From assembly GCA_030247575.1 (NCBI GenBank), contig JAOTRV010000011.1:1-64000 (forward strand): DNA of 64,000 bases, given 5' to 3'. The translations under genes and the position numbers were made by a program. The stretch is from Sulfuritalea sp. GTDB lineage: Bacteria; Pseudomonadota; Gammaproteobacteria; Burkholderiales; Rhodocyclaceae. The notes below the pieces were generated by a model. It was not told where the DNA came from, did not search any database, and saw only the letters and a program-made list of their open reading frames with translations. Below, piece by piece: positions 38,936-48,088 of the stretch. Within the stretch, counting starts at the first letter, position 1; every line of letters begins with the position of its first letter.

Positions 38936-39954
38936 AACTGGCCACGCTCAAGCACGGCGGCCGCGACGGCACGCTGGTCGTCGTCAGTCGCGATCTGGCC
39001 CGCTGCCAGGCGGTTCCTGAGATTGCGAAGACGCTGCAGCAGGTACTCGACAACTGGGACGAAGTGGCCGCCGGGCTCGAACTGGTGTATGCCATGCTCA
39101 ACGGCGGCCACGCGCGTCACGCCATCGCCTTCGAGCCGCGGCAATGCCACAGCCCGCTGCCCCGCGCTTACCAGTGGGCCGATGGCTCCGCCTACATCAA
39201 TCACGTCGAACTGGTGCGCAAGGCGCGTGGTGCGGAACTGCCGCCCGAGTTCCATGTCGATCCGCTGATGTATCAGGGCGGTTCCGACAGCTTCGTCGGC
39301 CCCTGCGACCCGGTGCTTGCCTGCGACGAAGCCTGGGGCATCGACTTCGAAGCCGAGGTTGCGGCGGTAACCGGCGACATACCGATCGGCGCCACGCCGG
39401 AACAATGCGCACAACAGATACGTCTGCTGATGCTGGTGAATGATGTCAGTTTGCGCAACCTGATCCCCGCGGAGTTGGCCAAGGGCTTCGGCTTCCTGCA
39501 GTCCAAGCCGGCTTCGGCATTCTCGCCGGTGGCCGTCACGCCGGATGAACTCGGCCTGGCCTGGAAGGACGCCAAGCTGCATCTGCCGCTGGAGGTCGAA
39601 TTGAACGGCAGGCCCTTCGGCAAGCCCAACGCCGGTATGGACATGACCTTCAACTTCGGTCAGTTGATCGCGCATGTGGCGAAAACCCGCGAACTCGAGG
39701 CCGGCTCGATCGTGGGTTCCGGCACCGTCTCGAACAAGCAGGGTGGGCTGTTCGGCTCCTCGGTGGCCAATGGCGGCGTGGGTTACTGCTGCATCGCCGA
39801 ACTCAGAATGTACGAAACCATTGAAGAGGGAAAACCGAAAACGCCCTTCATGAACTTCGGCGACCGCGTCAGGATCGAGATGCGGGATGGCGACGGCACC
39901 AGCATCTTCGGCGCCATCGATCAGACCATAGAGCGTTACCGCCCTGCCGCCTGA
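38932..39954 (+). CDS. Fumarylacetoacetate-hydrolase-family protein
   Basis: A 340-residue FAH-family enzyme with an N-terminal domain and the catalytic domain: metal-binding Glu residues in WGIDFEAEVAAVTG, Asp in LLMLVNDVSLRN, and GSGTVSNKQGG near the C-terminus. The family cleaves C-C bonds in ring-fission products such as fumarylacetoacetate or fumarylpyruvate. The start is GTG 38932, overlapping the VOC gene stop. A neighbouring damaged maleylacetoacetate isomerase gene fits a glutathione-dependent isomerisation step that precedes this hydrolase. Confidence 0.87.
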   Translation: MKLATLKHGGRDGTLVVVSRDLARCQAVPEIAKTLQQVLDNWDEVAAGLELVYAMLNGGHARHAIAFEPRQCHSPLPRAYQWADGSAYINHVELVRKARGAELPPEFHVDPLMYQGGSDSFVGPCDPVLACDEAWGIDFEAEVAAVTGDIPIGATPEQCAQQIRLLMLVNDVSLRNLIPAELAKGFGFLQSKPASAFSPVAVTPDELGLAWKDAKLHLPLEVELNGRPFGKPNAGMDMTFNFGQLIAHVAKTRELEAGSIVGSGTVSNKQGGLFGSSVANGGVGYCCIAELRMYETIEEGKPKTPFMNFGDRVRIEMRDGDGTSIFGAIDQTIERYRPAA

Positions 39955-39971
39955 CCTGCGTCCGGGATTTG

Positions 39972-40190
39972 GCTTCTGCCGCTGCGCTTGGCGTCGATGA
40001 GGCTGACGTTAGCCTGCGTTGAAACTCCGCTGCGCTGCGTTTTAGCTTCGGCCGCTGCGCTTAACGTCGATGAGGCCGATGTTAGCCTGCGCTGAAACTC
40101 CGCTACGCTGCGTTTTAGCTTCGGCCGCTGCGCTTAACGTCGATGAGGCCGACGTTAGCCTGCGCTGAAACTCCGCTACGCTGCGTTTTC
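39972..40190. repeat. Three tandem copies of a 73-bp repeat
   Basis: Units start at 39972, 40045 and 40118, each beginning GCTTC(T/G)GCCGCTGCGCTT and ending CTGCGTTTT. Copies 2 and 3 are almost identical; copy 1 has diverged by several bases. The third copy includes the 3' end and stop codon (40176-40178) of the FimV-like gene, so the array may have grown by duplication of that gene's tail. 73 is not a multiple of three, so the repeat is not a coding array. It occupies the 221-base gap between two convergent genes. Confidence 0.9.
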
Positions 40191-41528
40191 GTTGAGGATT
40201 TTGATCAGCAACAGGATTTCTTCGGCGACTGCCTGCGGGAATCCTGCGCGAGCGCCGTCGCGGTTGTCTTCGAGCAGATGCTGCAGATAGAAAATGCATT
40301 CAGCCGGTTGTGACCAGATTTTCTGCACCTGCTCTGCGATACGTGAAAATTTCTCCAGTGTCGGCGGCTCGCCTGTATCCGTCTTCACCCATTCCTCCGC
40401 CTGAATGTTGAAGTGCTTGCGCAGTTTCTCGGCGGTTTCCATGAACTCGGCTTGCTGACCACGCTTGCGATAGATGCCGAGCAGCTTCAGCCAGTGGTAG
40501 ACCGCTTGCCGCGGGTTGGCTTCGGTGTATTCGAGCAGAGCCTGCGCCGCCCCCTGCTCGAGTCCCATGGACAGCATGATCTCGGCCAGTTGCAGGGTAG
40601 GCTCCACGTTGGTTTCCGGTGTGCGCTCCGGAACGGCGGGGTAGACATTCTTTCGCGGTCGTTGCGCTCTGGCGTTCTCGCGCGCCACGGCTTCCGGATC
40701 GGCCTCTTCCAGCGAAAAGTCGATGATCGGGGGAACTTCTACCGGAGGCGGCGGCACCTCCGGTGCGACTTCTTCGAGTTTTGGCGGTGCCGCCTGTTCG
40801 ATCGCCGACACGGCGCCCGGCATCGGAGCGAGGGCGGTTTCGATGCGCGGCGGCTCGGTGCGGGGTTCCGTGGCCGGTGTCGCTTGCGCCGATTCCACCG
40901 CTACGGCTGCTGGAGGGTGGGCCGGCACCTTGGCCATCCGCACACCGGCCGGCAAGATATCGCCAGGCCGCGTCGCCACGGGCGGGATCGCGGGTGACGC
41001 AGGGATGGCGCGACCTGTTTCCGGCCGTGTGCCGGGGATGGCTTCGGGGTACGTTGCGGGTTTCCGGCGACGGAACCACCAGAGGGCGACGAGAATCCCT
41101 GCGGCAATGTTGGCCAGCAGCAGTCGCGAATCCTGGCTGTCCGCGGCGGGAGGTTCTGCCGCAGCCGCGGCGACAACCGGGTGTTGCCCGGCAACGGGTC
41201 TCTCTACAGGAATGCTGCGGAGCAGGCGGCCGATCTCGGCCACCGTTCCTTCCATGCGCCGCAAGCTGTCGAGCATGTCCTGCACGCTGCCGGCTTCCTC
41301 CACACCACTCAGTCCGGCGCGCCACTCGACACGCAGCACCGAGCGCTCGTCCTCCGAAACCTTGCCGATACGACGAATGTCCAGTTGTTCGCTGCGCCGC
41401 AGAGCCGGATCGTGAGTGGCGGCGAGGGCTGCGGTTCCATGCAGGAAAGTCAGTGCCGACAAGGCGGCACAGAGCCGGCCGATATGCGTTCGACAACTGG
41501 AAACGGTGATGGCCGCGGCTTTTGGCAT
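40176..41528 (-). CDS. FimV-like protein with membrane span and C-terminal TPR-type domain
   Basis: A 450-residue protein: a Sec-type signal (residues 1-37, ending AALAA), an extracytoplasmic helical region with a Met/Leu-rich heptad stretch (about 75-105), one membrane span (about 138-154, LLLANIAAGILVALWWF), a Pro/Ala-rich linker and a C-terminal FimV-type domain (LAEIMLSMGLEQGAAQALLEY). FimV proteins in Pseudomonas couple peptidoglycan binding to cAMP and type IV pilus control; no LysM motif is obvious here. A GTG at 41555 is possible, but ATG 41528 gives a clean signal peptide. Its stop lies inside the tandem repeat. Confidence 0.75.
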   Translation of the reverse strand: MPKAAAITVSSCRTHIGRLCAALSALTFLHGTAALAATHDPALRRSEQLDIRRIGKVSEDERSVLRVEWRAGLSGVEEAGSVQDMLDSLRRMEGTVAEIGRLLRSIPVERPVAGQHPVVAAAAAEPPAADSQDSRLLLANIAAGILVALWWFRRRKPATYPEAIPGTRPETGRAIPASPAIPPVATRPGDILPAGVRMAKVPAHPPAAVAVESAQATPATEPRTEPPRIETALAPMPGAVSAIEQAAPPKLEEVAPEVPPPPVEVPPIIDFSLEEADPEAVARENARAQRPRKNVYPAVPERTPETNVEPTLQLAEIMLSMGLEQGAAQALLEYTEANPRQAVYHWLKLLGIYRKRGQQAEFMETAEKLRKHFNIQAEEWVKTDTGEPPTLEKFSRIAEQVQKIWSQPAECIFYLQHLLEDNRDGARAGFPQAVAEEILLLIKILNENAA

Positions 41529-41737
41529 TGAATTGAACAGCACTAGAGTGTTCACATTCTAGTCGCTGTCACCGATGCCCGCTTTGCCTGAGCAGGAGCG
41601 GGAAACCCCCTAAATTGCCTTTTTGCAACGGCCGCCGGGCTTGCCCGATGGCGCCATCGGGGACACGCGGTCCGCACCTCCAGCGGCGACATAATGCCGG
41701 ATCAGCCTCCAGTGAAACCTTGTGCCGAAGGGGAACC

Positions 41738-42382
41738 ATGAAGCTCTAAAGCTACTTTCGCAGCTCCGCCAGTTTTCGCGTACGCGTTGCGCTGGCGCTG
41801 AAAGGCCTCGACTAGGACTACGTGCCGGTGCATCTGCTGAAAGACGGCGGCCAGCAGTTCGCCGTCGGATTCACGGCGATGAATCCGGCAGCCCTGGTGC
41901 CGGTACTGGAGGACGATGGAAACACATTGACGCAGTCGCTGGCCATCATCGAGTACCTGGAAGAGACTCGGCCGCAGCCGCCGCTGCTTCCCGCCGATGC
42001 GGTCGGCCGGGCGCGGGTGAGGGCGCTTGCGCTGACGGTCGCCTGCGAGATCCATCCGCTCAACAATCTGCGTGTGCTGGGCTACCTGAGCAAGACGCTG
42101 GGCGTTTCGGAGGAACAGAGGAATGCCTGGTACCGCCATTGGGTGGAGACCGGACTGGCAACGCTGGAAGCGATGCTGGCCGAGGATCCGGGCACGGGTA
42201 GCTGTTGCCACGGCGACGCTCCGACTCTCGCCGATGTCTGCCTGGTGCCGCAGATCTTCAACGCGGAGCGCTTCAAGGCGCGGCTCGATCACGTGCCGAC
42301 GGTGATGCGCATTCACCGGCATTGCCTGACGCTGCCGGCCTTTGCGCAATCGGTACCGGCGCTGCAGCCCGACGCTGAGTAA
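41738..42382 (+). pseudogene. maiA: Maleylacetoacetate isomerase (zeta-class GST) with two nonsense codons
   Basis: Read from ATG 41738, the frame is a full-length 214-codon zeta GST (KLxSYFRSSASFRVRVALALKGLD and VPVHLLKDGGQQ, then a GST C-domain with ADVCLVPQIFNAERF). Two stops interrupt it: TAA at codon 4 (41747-41749) and TAG at codon 26 (41813-41815). Both are at positions where the family normally has Tyr (KLYSYFRSS and GLDYxYVPVH), and the rest of the frame is open to TAA 42380. A GTG at 41822 could start a shortened protein lacking the glutathione-binding N-terminus. The gene is either a recent pseudogene or affected by sequence error. It abuts the convergent msrA gene. Confidence 0.82.
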
Positions 42383-42943
42383 TCAGGTTTTGAGACGTCC
42401 GGCAAAAACCTTGCGCAGTTTCGCGGCTTTCGGCGCCACGACGAACCGGCAATAGGATTCCATGGGATTTCTGGCGAAATAGTTCTGGTGATAGTCCTCG
42501 GCCGGCCAGAAAGTAGTCGCTGGCGACACGGCAGTGACGATGGCCGCGGGCCATGTTTTCGCCGTCGCGAGTTCGGCGATCAGCGCCCTGGCTGTCTCTT
42601 CCTGTTCGGCGCCGTGCGTGAATATCACCGAGCGGTATTGGCTGCCGACGTCGTTGCCCTGGCGGTCGGGCGTGGTCGGGTCGTGGATCGCAAAGAAGGC
42701 CAGCAGCAGCGTGCGGTAGTCGATCACGGCCGGATCGAAGCGCACTTCGACCACTTCGGCGTGACCCGAAGTGCCGCCGCATACGTTGCGGTAATCCGGA
42801 TTCTGCGTTGCGCCGCCGGCATAGCCGGAGACGACCGATTCGACGCCGGCGAGTTGCACGAATGCCGCTTCGAGACACCAGAAGCAGCCGCCGCCCAGTG
42901 TGGCAATTTCGGTGCGTGCCGCCGTGCCGTGCTGGCTATCCAT
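42383..42943 (-). CDS. msrA: Peptide methionine (S)-S-oxide reductase MsrA
   Basis: A 186-residue MsrA with the catalytic loop GGGCFWCLEAAF and the conserved GYAGG, VxVxFDP and EDYHQNY regions. It reduces methionine-S-sulfoxide in proteins. ATG 42943 is used; a TTG at 42952 is unlikely. The stop codon directly abuts the stop of the maiA pseudogene on the other strand, with no terminator visible between them. Confidence 0.95.
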   Translation of the reverse strand: MDSQHGTAARTEIATLGGGCFWCLEAAFVQLAGVESVVSGYAGGATQNPDYRNVCGGTSGHAEVVEVRFDPAVIDYRTLLLAFFAIHDPTTPDRQGNDVGSQYRSVIFTHGAEQEETARALIAELATAKTWPAAIVTAVSPATTFWPAEDYHQNYFARNPMESYCRFVVAPKAAKLRKVFAGRLKT

Positions 42944-42973
42944 TCGCGCCAATTCGCGGGCCGGTGCTGAGCG

Positions 42974-44182
42974 TCAGACTCGCTCGATGATCATGGCGAT
43001 GCCCTGGCCGACGCCGATGCACATGGTGCACAGCGCGTAGCGGCCGCCGCTGCGATGCAGTTGGTACATCGCGGTGGTCACCAGGCGCGCCCCGCTCATG
43101 CCCAGCGGATGGCCGATCGCAATTGCCCCGCCGTTGGGATTGACCCGGGCGTCGTCGTCCGCCAGCCCGAGATCTCGCGTCACCGCCAGCCCTTGTGCGG
43201 CAAAGGCTTCATTGAGTTCGATGACATCCATCTGGTCGAGCCGCAGCCCGGTCTGTGCCAGCAGCTTCTTCACCGCCGGCGCGGGACCGAAACCCATGAT
43301 GCGCGGCGCCACGCCGGCCGTGGCCATGGCCACGACGCGCGCCTTCGGCGTCAGGCCGTGCTGTCTGGCCGCGGCCTCGGACGCGATCAGCAGGGCGCAG
43401 GCGCCGTCATTGACGCCCGAGGCATTGCCTGCGGTGACCGTAAGCTCGGGTCCGTTGATGCCTTTCAGCTTGGCCAGTTGCTCCAGCGTGGTGTCGGGGC
43501 GTGGATGTTCGTCGGTGTCGAAAAGCTTCGGGTCGCCCTTCTTCTGCGCGATCTCGACCGGGACGATCTCGCTCTTGAAGAAGCCGGCGGCTTGGGCGGC
43601 GCCCCAGCGCTGCTGCGAGCGCAAGGCGAAGGCGTCCTGGTCGGCGCGCCCGATCTTGAATTCGGCGGCGACGTTGTCGGCGGTTTCCGGCATCGAATCG
43701 ATGCCGTACTGCTGCTTCATCAGCTTGTTGACGAAGCGCCAGCCGATGGTCGTGTCATACACGGCGTTGCTGCGCGAAAAGGCGCTCTCGGCCTTGGGCA
43801 TGACGAAGGGCGCGCGGCTCATGCTTTCGACGCCGCCGGCGATCATCAGCGTCGTCTCGCCGGCCTTGATGGCGCGCGCGGCAGTGCCGACGGCGTCCAT
43901 GCCCGAACCGCACAGCCGGTTGATGGTGGCCCCCGCCACAGCGACCGGCAGGCCGGCCAGCAGGCTCGCCATGCGCGCCACGTTGCGGTTGTCCTCGCCC
44001 GCCTGATTGGCGCAGCCGTAGATGACATCCTCCACCCGTTGCCAGTCGACCTTGCCGTTGCGCGCGATCAGGGCCTTGATCGGCAGCGCAGCCAGATCGT
44101 CGGTGCGGATGCCGGCCAGCGTGCCGCCGTAACGGCCGATGGGGGTGCGTACTGCGTCGCAGATGAATGCCTGATGAGTCAT
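42974..44182 (-). CDS. paaJ: 3-oxoadipyl-CoA/3-oxo-5,6-dehydrosuberyl-CoA thiolase (PaaJ/PcaF-type)
   Basis: A 402-residue thiolase: nucleophile Cys in NRLCGSGMDAVG, His in NPNGGAIAIGHPLGMSGAR and the second catalytic Cys in ALCTMCIGVGQG. The N-terminus (MTHQAFICDAVRTPIGRYGG) is PcaF/PaaJ-like. With PaaG and PaaI next to it, it is most likely the terminal thiolase of phenylacetate or beta-ketoadipate degradation; the two cannot be separated by sequence alone. The frame upstream of 44182 is shadow sequence. The ATG overlaps the paaI stop. Confidence 0.9.
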   Translation of the reverse strand: MTHQAFICDAVRTPIGRYGGTLAGIRTDDLAALPIKALIARNGKVDWQRVEDVIYGCANQAGEDNRNVARMASLLAGLPVAVAGATINRLCGSGMDAVGTAARAIKAGETTLMIAGGVESMSRAPFVMPKAESAFSRSNAVYDTTIGWRFVNKLMKQQYGIDSMPETADNVAAEFKIGRADQDAFALRSQQRWGAAQAAGFFKSEIVPVEIAQKKGDPKLFDTDEHPRPDTTLEQLAKLKGINGPELTVTAGNASGVNDGACALLIASEAAARQHGLTPKARVVAMATAGVAPRIMGFGPAPAVKKLLAQTGLRLDQMDVIELNEAFAAQGLAVTRDLGLADDDARVNPNGGAIAIGHPLGMSGARLVTTAMYQLHRSGGRYALCTMCIGVGQGIAMIIERV

Positions 44183-44625
44183 GCCATTTCGCTTTCGTCG
44201 AAGAAGTGTCCCTTGATCCGGGTGGAGCGGCCGCGAAACAGGGCGATGGTCTTGCCGTCCTGGTTCGTGACCTCGATATCGTAAATGCCGCTGCGGCCGC
44301 CCTGATGCCTGGCGCCCCCCGTGGCTGTGAGTGTATCGCCAAGATGGGCGGGAGCGATGAAGTTGATATCGACGCCGGCGGCGACCGCGCGGTGGTTGAA
44401 GCTGTTGCAGGCGTAGGCGAAGTTGGTGTCGGCCAGGGCGAAAATGAAACCGCCGTGGCAGATGCCGTGTCCGTTCACCATGTCCTGGCGCACCTTCATG
44501 CTCACCGTGGCGCCACCCGGGGTGGTGCTGGCGATGACGATGCCGAGACCGCGCGCGGCGTGGTCGTCCGGCCACATGAGTTCGGTGCAGCGATCAGCGA
44601 TTTGATGCGGTGTCATGGCCATCAT
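44179..44625 (-). CDS. paaI: Hotdog-fold acyl-CoA thioesterase PaaI
   Basis: A 148-residue hotdog thioesterase with the PaaI signature GHGICHGGFIFALADTNFAY, including the catalytic Asp. PaaI is a proofreading thioesterase acting on hydroxyphenylacetyl-CoA side products of the paa pathway. Three ATGs (44625, 44622, 44616) are close together; GGGAG just upstream of the first makes 44616 as likely as the others. It overlaps paaG by 4 bases and paaJ by 4 bases, so the three are one transcript. Confidence 0.92.
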   Translation of the reverse strand: MMAMTPHQIADRCTELMWPDDHAARGLGIVIASTTPGGATVSMKVRQDMVNGHGICHGGFIFALADTNFAYACNSFNHRAVAAGVDINFIAPAHLGDTLTATGGARHQGGRSGIYDIEVTNQDGKTIALFRGRSTRIKGHFFDESEMA

Positions 44626-45410
44626 TCTCCCGTGAAGTCGGGGCTGCGCTTTTCCATGAAGGCGGCGACGCCCTCCCGGTAGTCGTGGCCGAAGCCGAGT
44701 TCCTGCTGACTGGCACGTTCCAGTTCCAGTTGCTGTTCGAGGCTGTTGCCGCTGCTGGCGTAAATCGCCTGCTTGGTGCGGGCCAGCCCCTTGGTCGGCG
44801 CGGTGCTGAAATGAACGGCCAGCTTTTCAGCTTCGGCCAGCAGTTTGTCGTCATCGACGCATTTCCAGATCAGCCCCCAATCCGCGGCCTGCTCGGCGGA
44901 AAGCTTGTCGCCCAGCAGCGCCAGGCCCATGGCGCGGGCGGTGCCGACCAGGCGCGGCAGCGCCCAGGTGCCGCCGGCGTCGGGCACCAGGCCGAGCTTG
45001 CAGAAGGCCTGGATAAAGTTGGCGGACCGCGCTGCGATCACGATGTCGCAGGCCAGCGCGATGCTGGCGCCGGCTCCGGCGGCGACGCCATTGACGGCAC
45101 AGATAATCGGCATTTCGAGTGCGCGCAGGCCGAGTATCAAGGGCCGGTAATAGGTCTCGATGGTGTAGCCGAGATCGACCGGCTCGCTGCCCGCCGAAAC
45201 GTTGCGGTCGGACAGGTCCTGCCCCGCGCAGAAGCCGCGTCCGGCTCCGCTCAGCAGCAGCACACGGACGCCGCCGTCGCGCGTGCGGGCCAGCGCATCG
45301 CGCAGTTCCAGATGCATTTCGACGTTGAAGCTGTTGAGCCGGTCCGGGCGATTGAGGGTGATGCGGGCGATGCCGGCTTCGAGGGAGAAGATGATGTGCT
45401 GGTAGTTCAT
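44622..45410 (-). CDS. paaG: Enoyl-CoA hydratase/isomerase PaaG
   Basis: A 262-residue crotonase-family protein: ITLNRPDRLNSFNVEM, the oxyanion-hole region GAGRGFCAGQDLSDRN and AAGAGASIALACDIVIA. It resembles PaaG, the ring-1,2-epoxyphenylacetyl-CoA isomerase, with the same gene order paaG-paaI-paaJ as in phenylacetate clusters. The epoxidase genes paaABCDE and the ligase gene paaK are not in this window, so other parts of the pathway must lie elsewhere. Confidence 0.9.
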   Translation of the reverse strand: MNYQHIIFSLEAGIARITLNRPDRLNSFNVEMHLELRDALARTRDGGVRVLLLSGAGRGFCAGQDLSDRNVSAGSEPVDLGYTIETYYRPLILGLRALEMPIICAVNGVAAGAGASIALACDIVIAARSANFIQAFCKLGLVPDAGGTWALPRLVGTARAMGLALLGDKLSAEQAADWGLIWKCVDDDKLLAEAEKLAVHFSTAPTKGLARTKQAIYASSGNSLEQQLELERASQQELGFGHDYREGVAAFMEKRSPDFTGE

Positions 45411-45544
45411 CGGCGGGGCTCCGGGGAATGCGGTGGAATTGTTTTAAGGTATCTGCAACCTGCTTCCGCTATCCGGGCATTGCGCAGCAGCAGGCAAGCA
45501 GATAACGTAGCACGAGTCGGAAATGCTGGAACAGGAAGGATTCA

Positions 45545-45576
45545 TTGTGACACAAAACGACGGGTTAGTTTAGAAT
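45545..45576 (+). promoter_or_regulatory. paaY promoter with palindromic operator candidate
   Basis: TTGTGACACAA (45545-45555) is a perfect odd-length palindrome covering a -35-like GTGACA; TAGAAT at 45571-45576 is the -10 (spacer 18). It lies in the 229-base divergent region of paaG and paaY, so it could control either or both. Confidence 0.5.
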
Positions 45577-45639
45577 CAAAATGTATCAGGTTGTACCTTC
45601 CGGCGACGGTAATCGTGGCTACTTGCGGAGCAGGCTCCA

Positions 45640-46242
45640 ATGAAAGTTTATGAAATTGACGGCATCGCGCCGGTGGTGGATCCGACGGCCTACGTGCATC
45701 CGTCGGCGGTCCTGATCGGCGATGTCGTCGTCGGTCCCGGCGCATACATCGGACCCTGCGCCAGCCTGCGCGGCGACTTCGGCCGCCTGTTCATCGGTGC
45801 CGGCGCCAATGTGCAGGACTGCTGCGTGATGCACGGCTTCCCCGGCAGCGACACCATCGTCGAGGAGCGCGGCCACATCGGCCACGGCGCCATCCTGCAT
45901 GGCTGCATCGTGCGCCGGAACGGCATGGTCGGCATGAACGCGGTGGTGATGGACAATGCCGTGGTCGGCGAATCGGCCATCGTCGCGGCACAGAGTTTCG
46001 TCAAGGCCGGGCTGGAGATTCCGCCGCGCATGCTGGCCGGTGGCGTACCCGCCAAAATCATGCGCGAACTGACCGAGCTGGAAATGGCGTGGAAGGTGGA
46101 AGGCACCAGCGTCTATCTGGATCTGGTGCAGCGCTGTCATGCCTCGATGAGGGAAGTCGAGGCGCTGACGGCAGTCGAGCCGGGCCGCAAACGGGTCAAG
46201 CTGCCCGAACTCAAGACCCTGAAGGAAACCCGGGGCGGCTGA
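45640..46242 (+). CDS. paaY: Hexapeptide-repeat thioesterase/gamma-carbonic-anhydrase-like PaaY
   Basis: A 200-residue left-handed beta-helix protein: [20 protein letters not shown], the metal-site His residues in [20 protein letters not shown] and [12 protein letters not shown], and a C-terminal helix. PaaY is a thioesterase with a metal site like gamma-carbonic anhydrase, assisting phenylacetate catabolism. It is divergent from paaG-paaI-paaJ and convergent with glpK, 12 bases apart. Confidence 0.93.
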   Translation: MKVYEIDGIAPVVDPTAYVHPSAVLIGDVVVGPGAYIGPCASLRGDFGRLFIGAGANVQDCCVMHGFPGSDTIVEERGHIGHGAILHGCIVRRNGMVGMNAVVMDNAVVGESAIVAAQSFVKAGLEIPPRMLAGGVPAKIMRELTELEMAWKVEGTSVYLDLVQRCHASMREVEALTAVEPGRKRVKLPELKTLKETRGG

Positions 46243-46254
46243 TTCGACCCCGGC

Positions 46255-47775
46255 TCAAGAGTCGGCGCTGGTAATACGGCGGTTCTCGAGCGTGGTCTGC
46301 GCCACCGCGTGCTCCCAGTCCTGCATCAACTCATTGGCGCGACTGCGCGACATCGTCGGATGGAAAACGCGTTCGGCTTGCCAGTGCGCCGCCAGTTCCT
46401 CAATTCCTGCATAGACCCCGCATGACAATCCGGCCAGATAGGCCGCACCGAGTGCCGTGGTTTCGATGACTTGCGGCCGCACCACGGGAATGCCGAGCAG
46501 ATCGGCTTGAAACTGCATCAGCAGGTTGTTCACGCAGGCGCCGCCGTCGACGCGCAGCTCCGTGACGCCGCCGTCACCCAGATCGCGGCTCATCGCCTGC
46601 AATAGCGCCGCGCTCTGGAAGGCGATGCTTTCCAGGGCCGCGCGGGCAATGTGCGCGACGGTGGTGCCGCGGCTCAGGCCGAGGATGGCACCGCGTGCGT
46701 CGGGCTTCCAGTAGGGTGCGCCGAGCCCGGTGAAGGCCGGCACGAACATCACGCCGCCGCTGTCGGGCACGCTTTCGGCCAGACCCTGCACGGCCTCGCT
46801 GCCGCGGATGGCCTGCAGGCCGTCGCGCAGCCATTGCACCACCGCACCGCCGACGAACACGCTGCCCTCGAGGGCGAACTCCGGCGTCGCATCGATCTGC
46901 GCCGCGCTCGTGGTGATCAAGCCGTTGCGGCTGGCATGGCATTGCTCGCCGGTATGCATGAGCATGAAGCAGCCTGTGCCGTAGGTGTTCTTGGCCAGGC
47001 CCGAGCTGAAGCAGGCTTGTCCGAACAGCGCGCTTTGCTGGTCGCCCGCGATGCCGCCGATGGCGATCGGCGCACCGAACAGATCGGCGCGGGTATGACC
47101 ATAGGCATGGCTGGAGGCATGCACCGCGGGCAGGACTTCACGTGGAATGTCGAGCATCGCCAGCAAGTCATCGTCCCACCGGTTGCGATGAATGTCGAAC
47201 AGCATGGTGCGCGACGCGTTGCTGACATCGGTGACATGCACGGCGCCGCCCGTCAGCTGCCAGGCAAGCCATGAATCCACGGTGCCGAAAGCCAGTTCGC
47301 CGCGGCTTGCGGCGTCGCGTGCACCGGGGGTCTTGTCGAGTAGCCACTTCAGCTTGGTGCCCGAAAAATAGGCATCGACGACGAGGCCGGTCCGCTCGCA
47401 TACCAGGGTTTCAAAGCCGCTTTGCCGCAGCTCGGCGCAGGTGGACTCGGTGCGCCGGTCCTGCCAGACGAGGGCATTGCACAGCGGTTCGCCACTGGAG
47501 CGGTTCCACACCAGCGTGGTTTCACGCTGGTTGGTGATGCCGATCGCGGCAACATCGGCGGCGTCGATGCCGGCCTTGTTCAGTGCTTCCTGCGCGGTTG
47601 CCAGTTGCCCGGCCCAGATTTCGCGCGGGTCGTGTTCGACCCAGCCGGGCTGGGGAAATATCTGGCGCAATTCACGCTGGGCCATGGTCACAATGCGGCC
47701 TTGCGTGTCGAACACGATGCTGCGCGAGCTGGAGGTGCCCTGGTCGAGGGCCAGAAGAAAGCGGGGGCGGTTCAT
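46255..47775 (-). CDS. glpK: Glycerol kinase GlpK
   Basis: A 506-residue FGGY kinase: [15 protein letters not shown] (ATP site), the glycerol-contact Arg/Glu in [11 protein letters not shown], and the second Gly-rich region [14 protein letters not shown]. It phosphorylates glycerol for entry into glycerolipid and central metabolism. No glpF, glpD or glpR is adjacent, so it is an isolated glp gene. ATG 47775 matches the family start; the longer frame to 47868 is rejected. Confidence 0.95.
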   Translation of the reverse strand: MNRPRFLLALDQGTSSSRSIVFDTQGRIVTMAQRELRQIFPQPGWVEHDPREIWAGQLATAQEALNKAGIDAADVAAIGITNQRETTLVWNRSSGEPLCNALVWQDRRTESTCAELRQSGFETLVCERTGLVVDAYFSGTKLKWLLDKTPGARDAASRGELAFGTVDSWLAWQLTGGAVHVTDVSNASRTMLFDIHRNRWDDDLLAMLDIPREVLPAVHASSHAYGHTRADLFGAPIAIGGIAGDQQSALFGQACFSSGLAKNTYGTGCFMLMHTGEQCHASRNGLITTSAAQIDATPEFALEGSVFVGGAVVQWLRDGLQAIRGSEAVQGLAESVPDSGGVMFVPAFTGLGAPYWKPDARGAILGLSRGTTVAHIARAALESIAFQSAALLQAMSRDLGDGGVTELRVDGGACVNNLLMQFQADLLGIPVVRPQVIETTALGAAYLAGLSCGVYAGIEELAAHWQAERVFHPTMSRSRANELMQDWEHAVAQTTLENRRITSADS

Positions 47776-48088
47776 CGTGGTCTCCGGCAGGTCAAGAGTT
47801 CTGCGTCGTCGGCAACTTGGGCAGCAATCATTATGCAGGCTGCCTGTCCGGAAGCCGACGGTACTCAATCGGAGGCCTGTAAGCTCCTATTAAGTGAGCT
47901 TATGGTAGTATTTCGCGCCGCAACAATCGCGCCAAGGGTGGTCTTTCTGTCCTTGCGGCGACGCACAGTCATTTCGGAAACGGCCCTGCGGGAGGGTGGA
48001 TGCCGTTTTCGCTGCGACAAGACCGACAAACCCTGCATGGACCAATGTCGGCTCCAAATCAACGCACCATATACAACAAGGAAGACGC
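47776..48088. other. 313-base non-coding region between glpK and sucC
   Basis: Divergent control region. It contains one clear inverted repeat, AAGCTC-N9-GAGCTT (47881-47901), in an AT-richer patch, and an AAGGAAG ribosome-binding site just before sucC. I see no convincing sigma-70 hexamer pair and no coding sequence. Confidence 0.5.

Noticed and set aside
39972..40190. Possible CRISPR array
   Set aside because: The whole 73-bp unit repeats without unique spacers, there are only three units, and no cas gene is nearby.
41738..42382. Pyrrolysine or selenocysteine reading of the stops in the maiA frame
   Set aside because: The stops are TAA and TAG at positions of ordinary Tyr residues; TAA is not a pyrrolysine codon, neither is UGA, and nothing in the window suggests recoding machinery.
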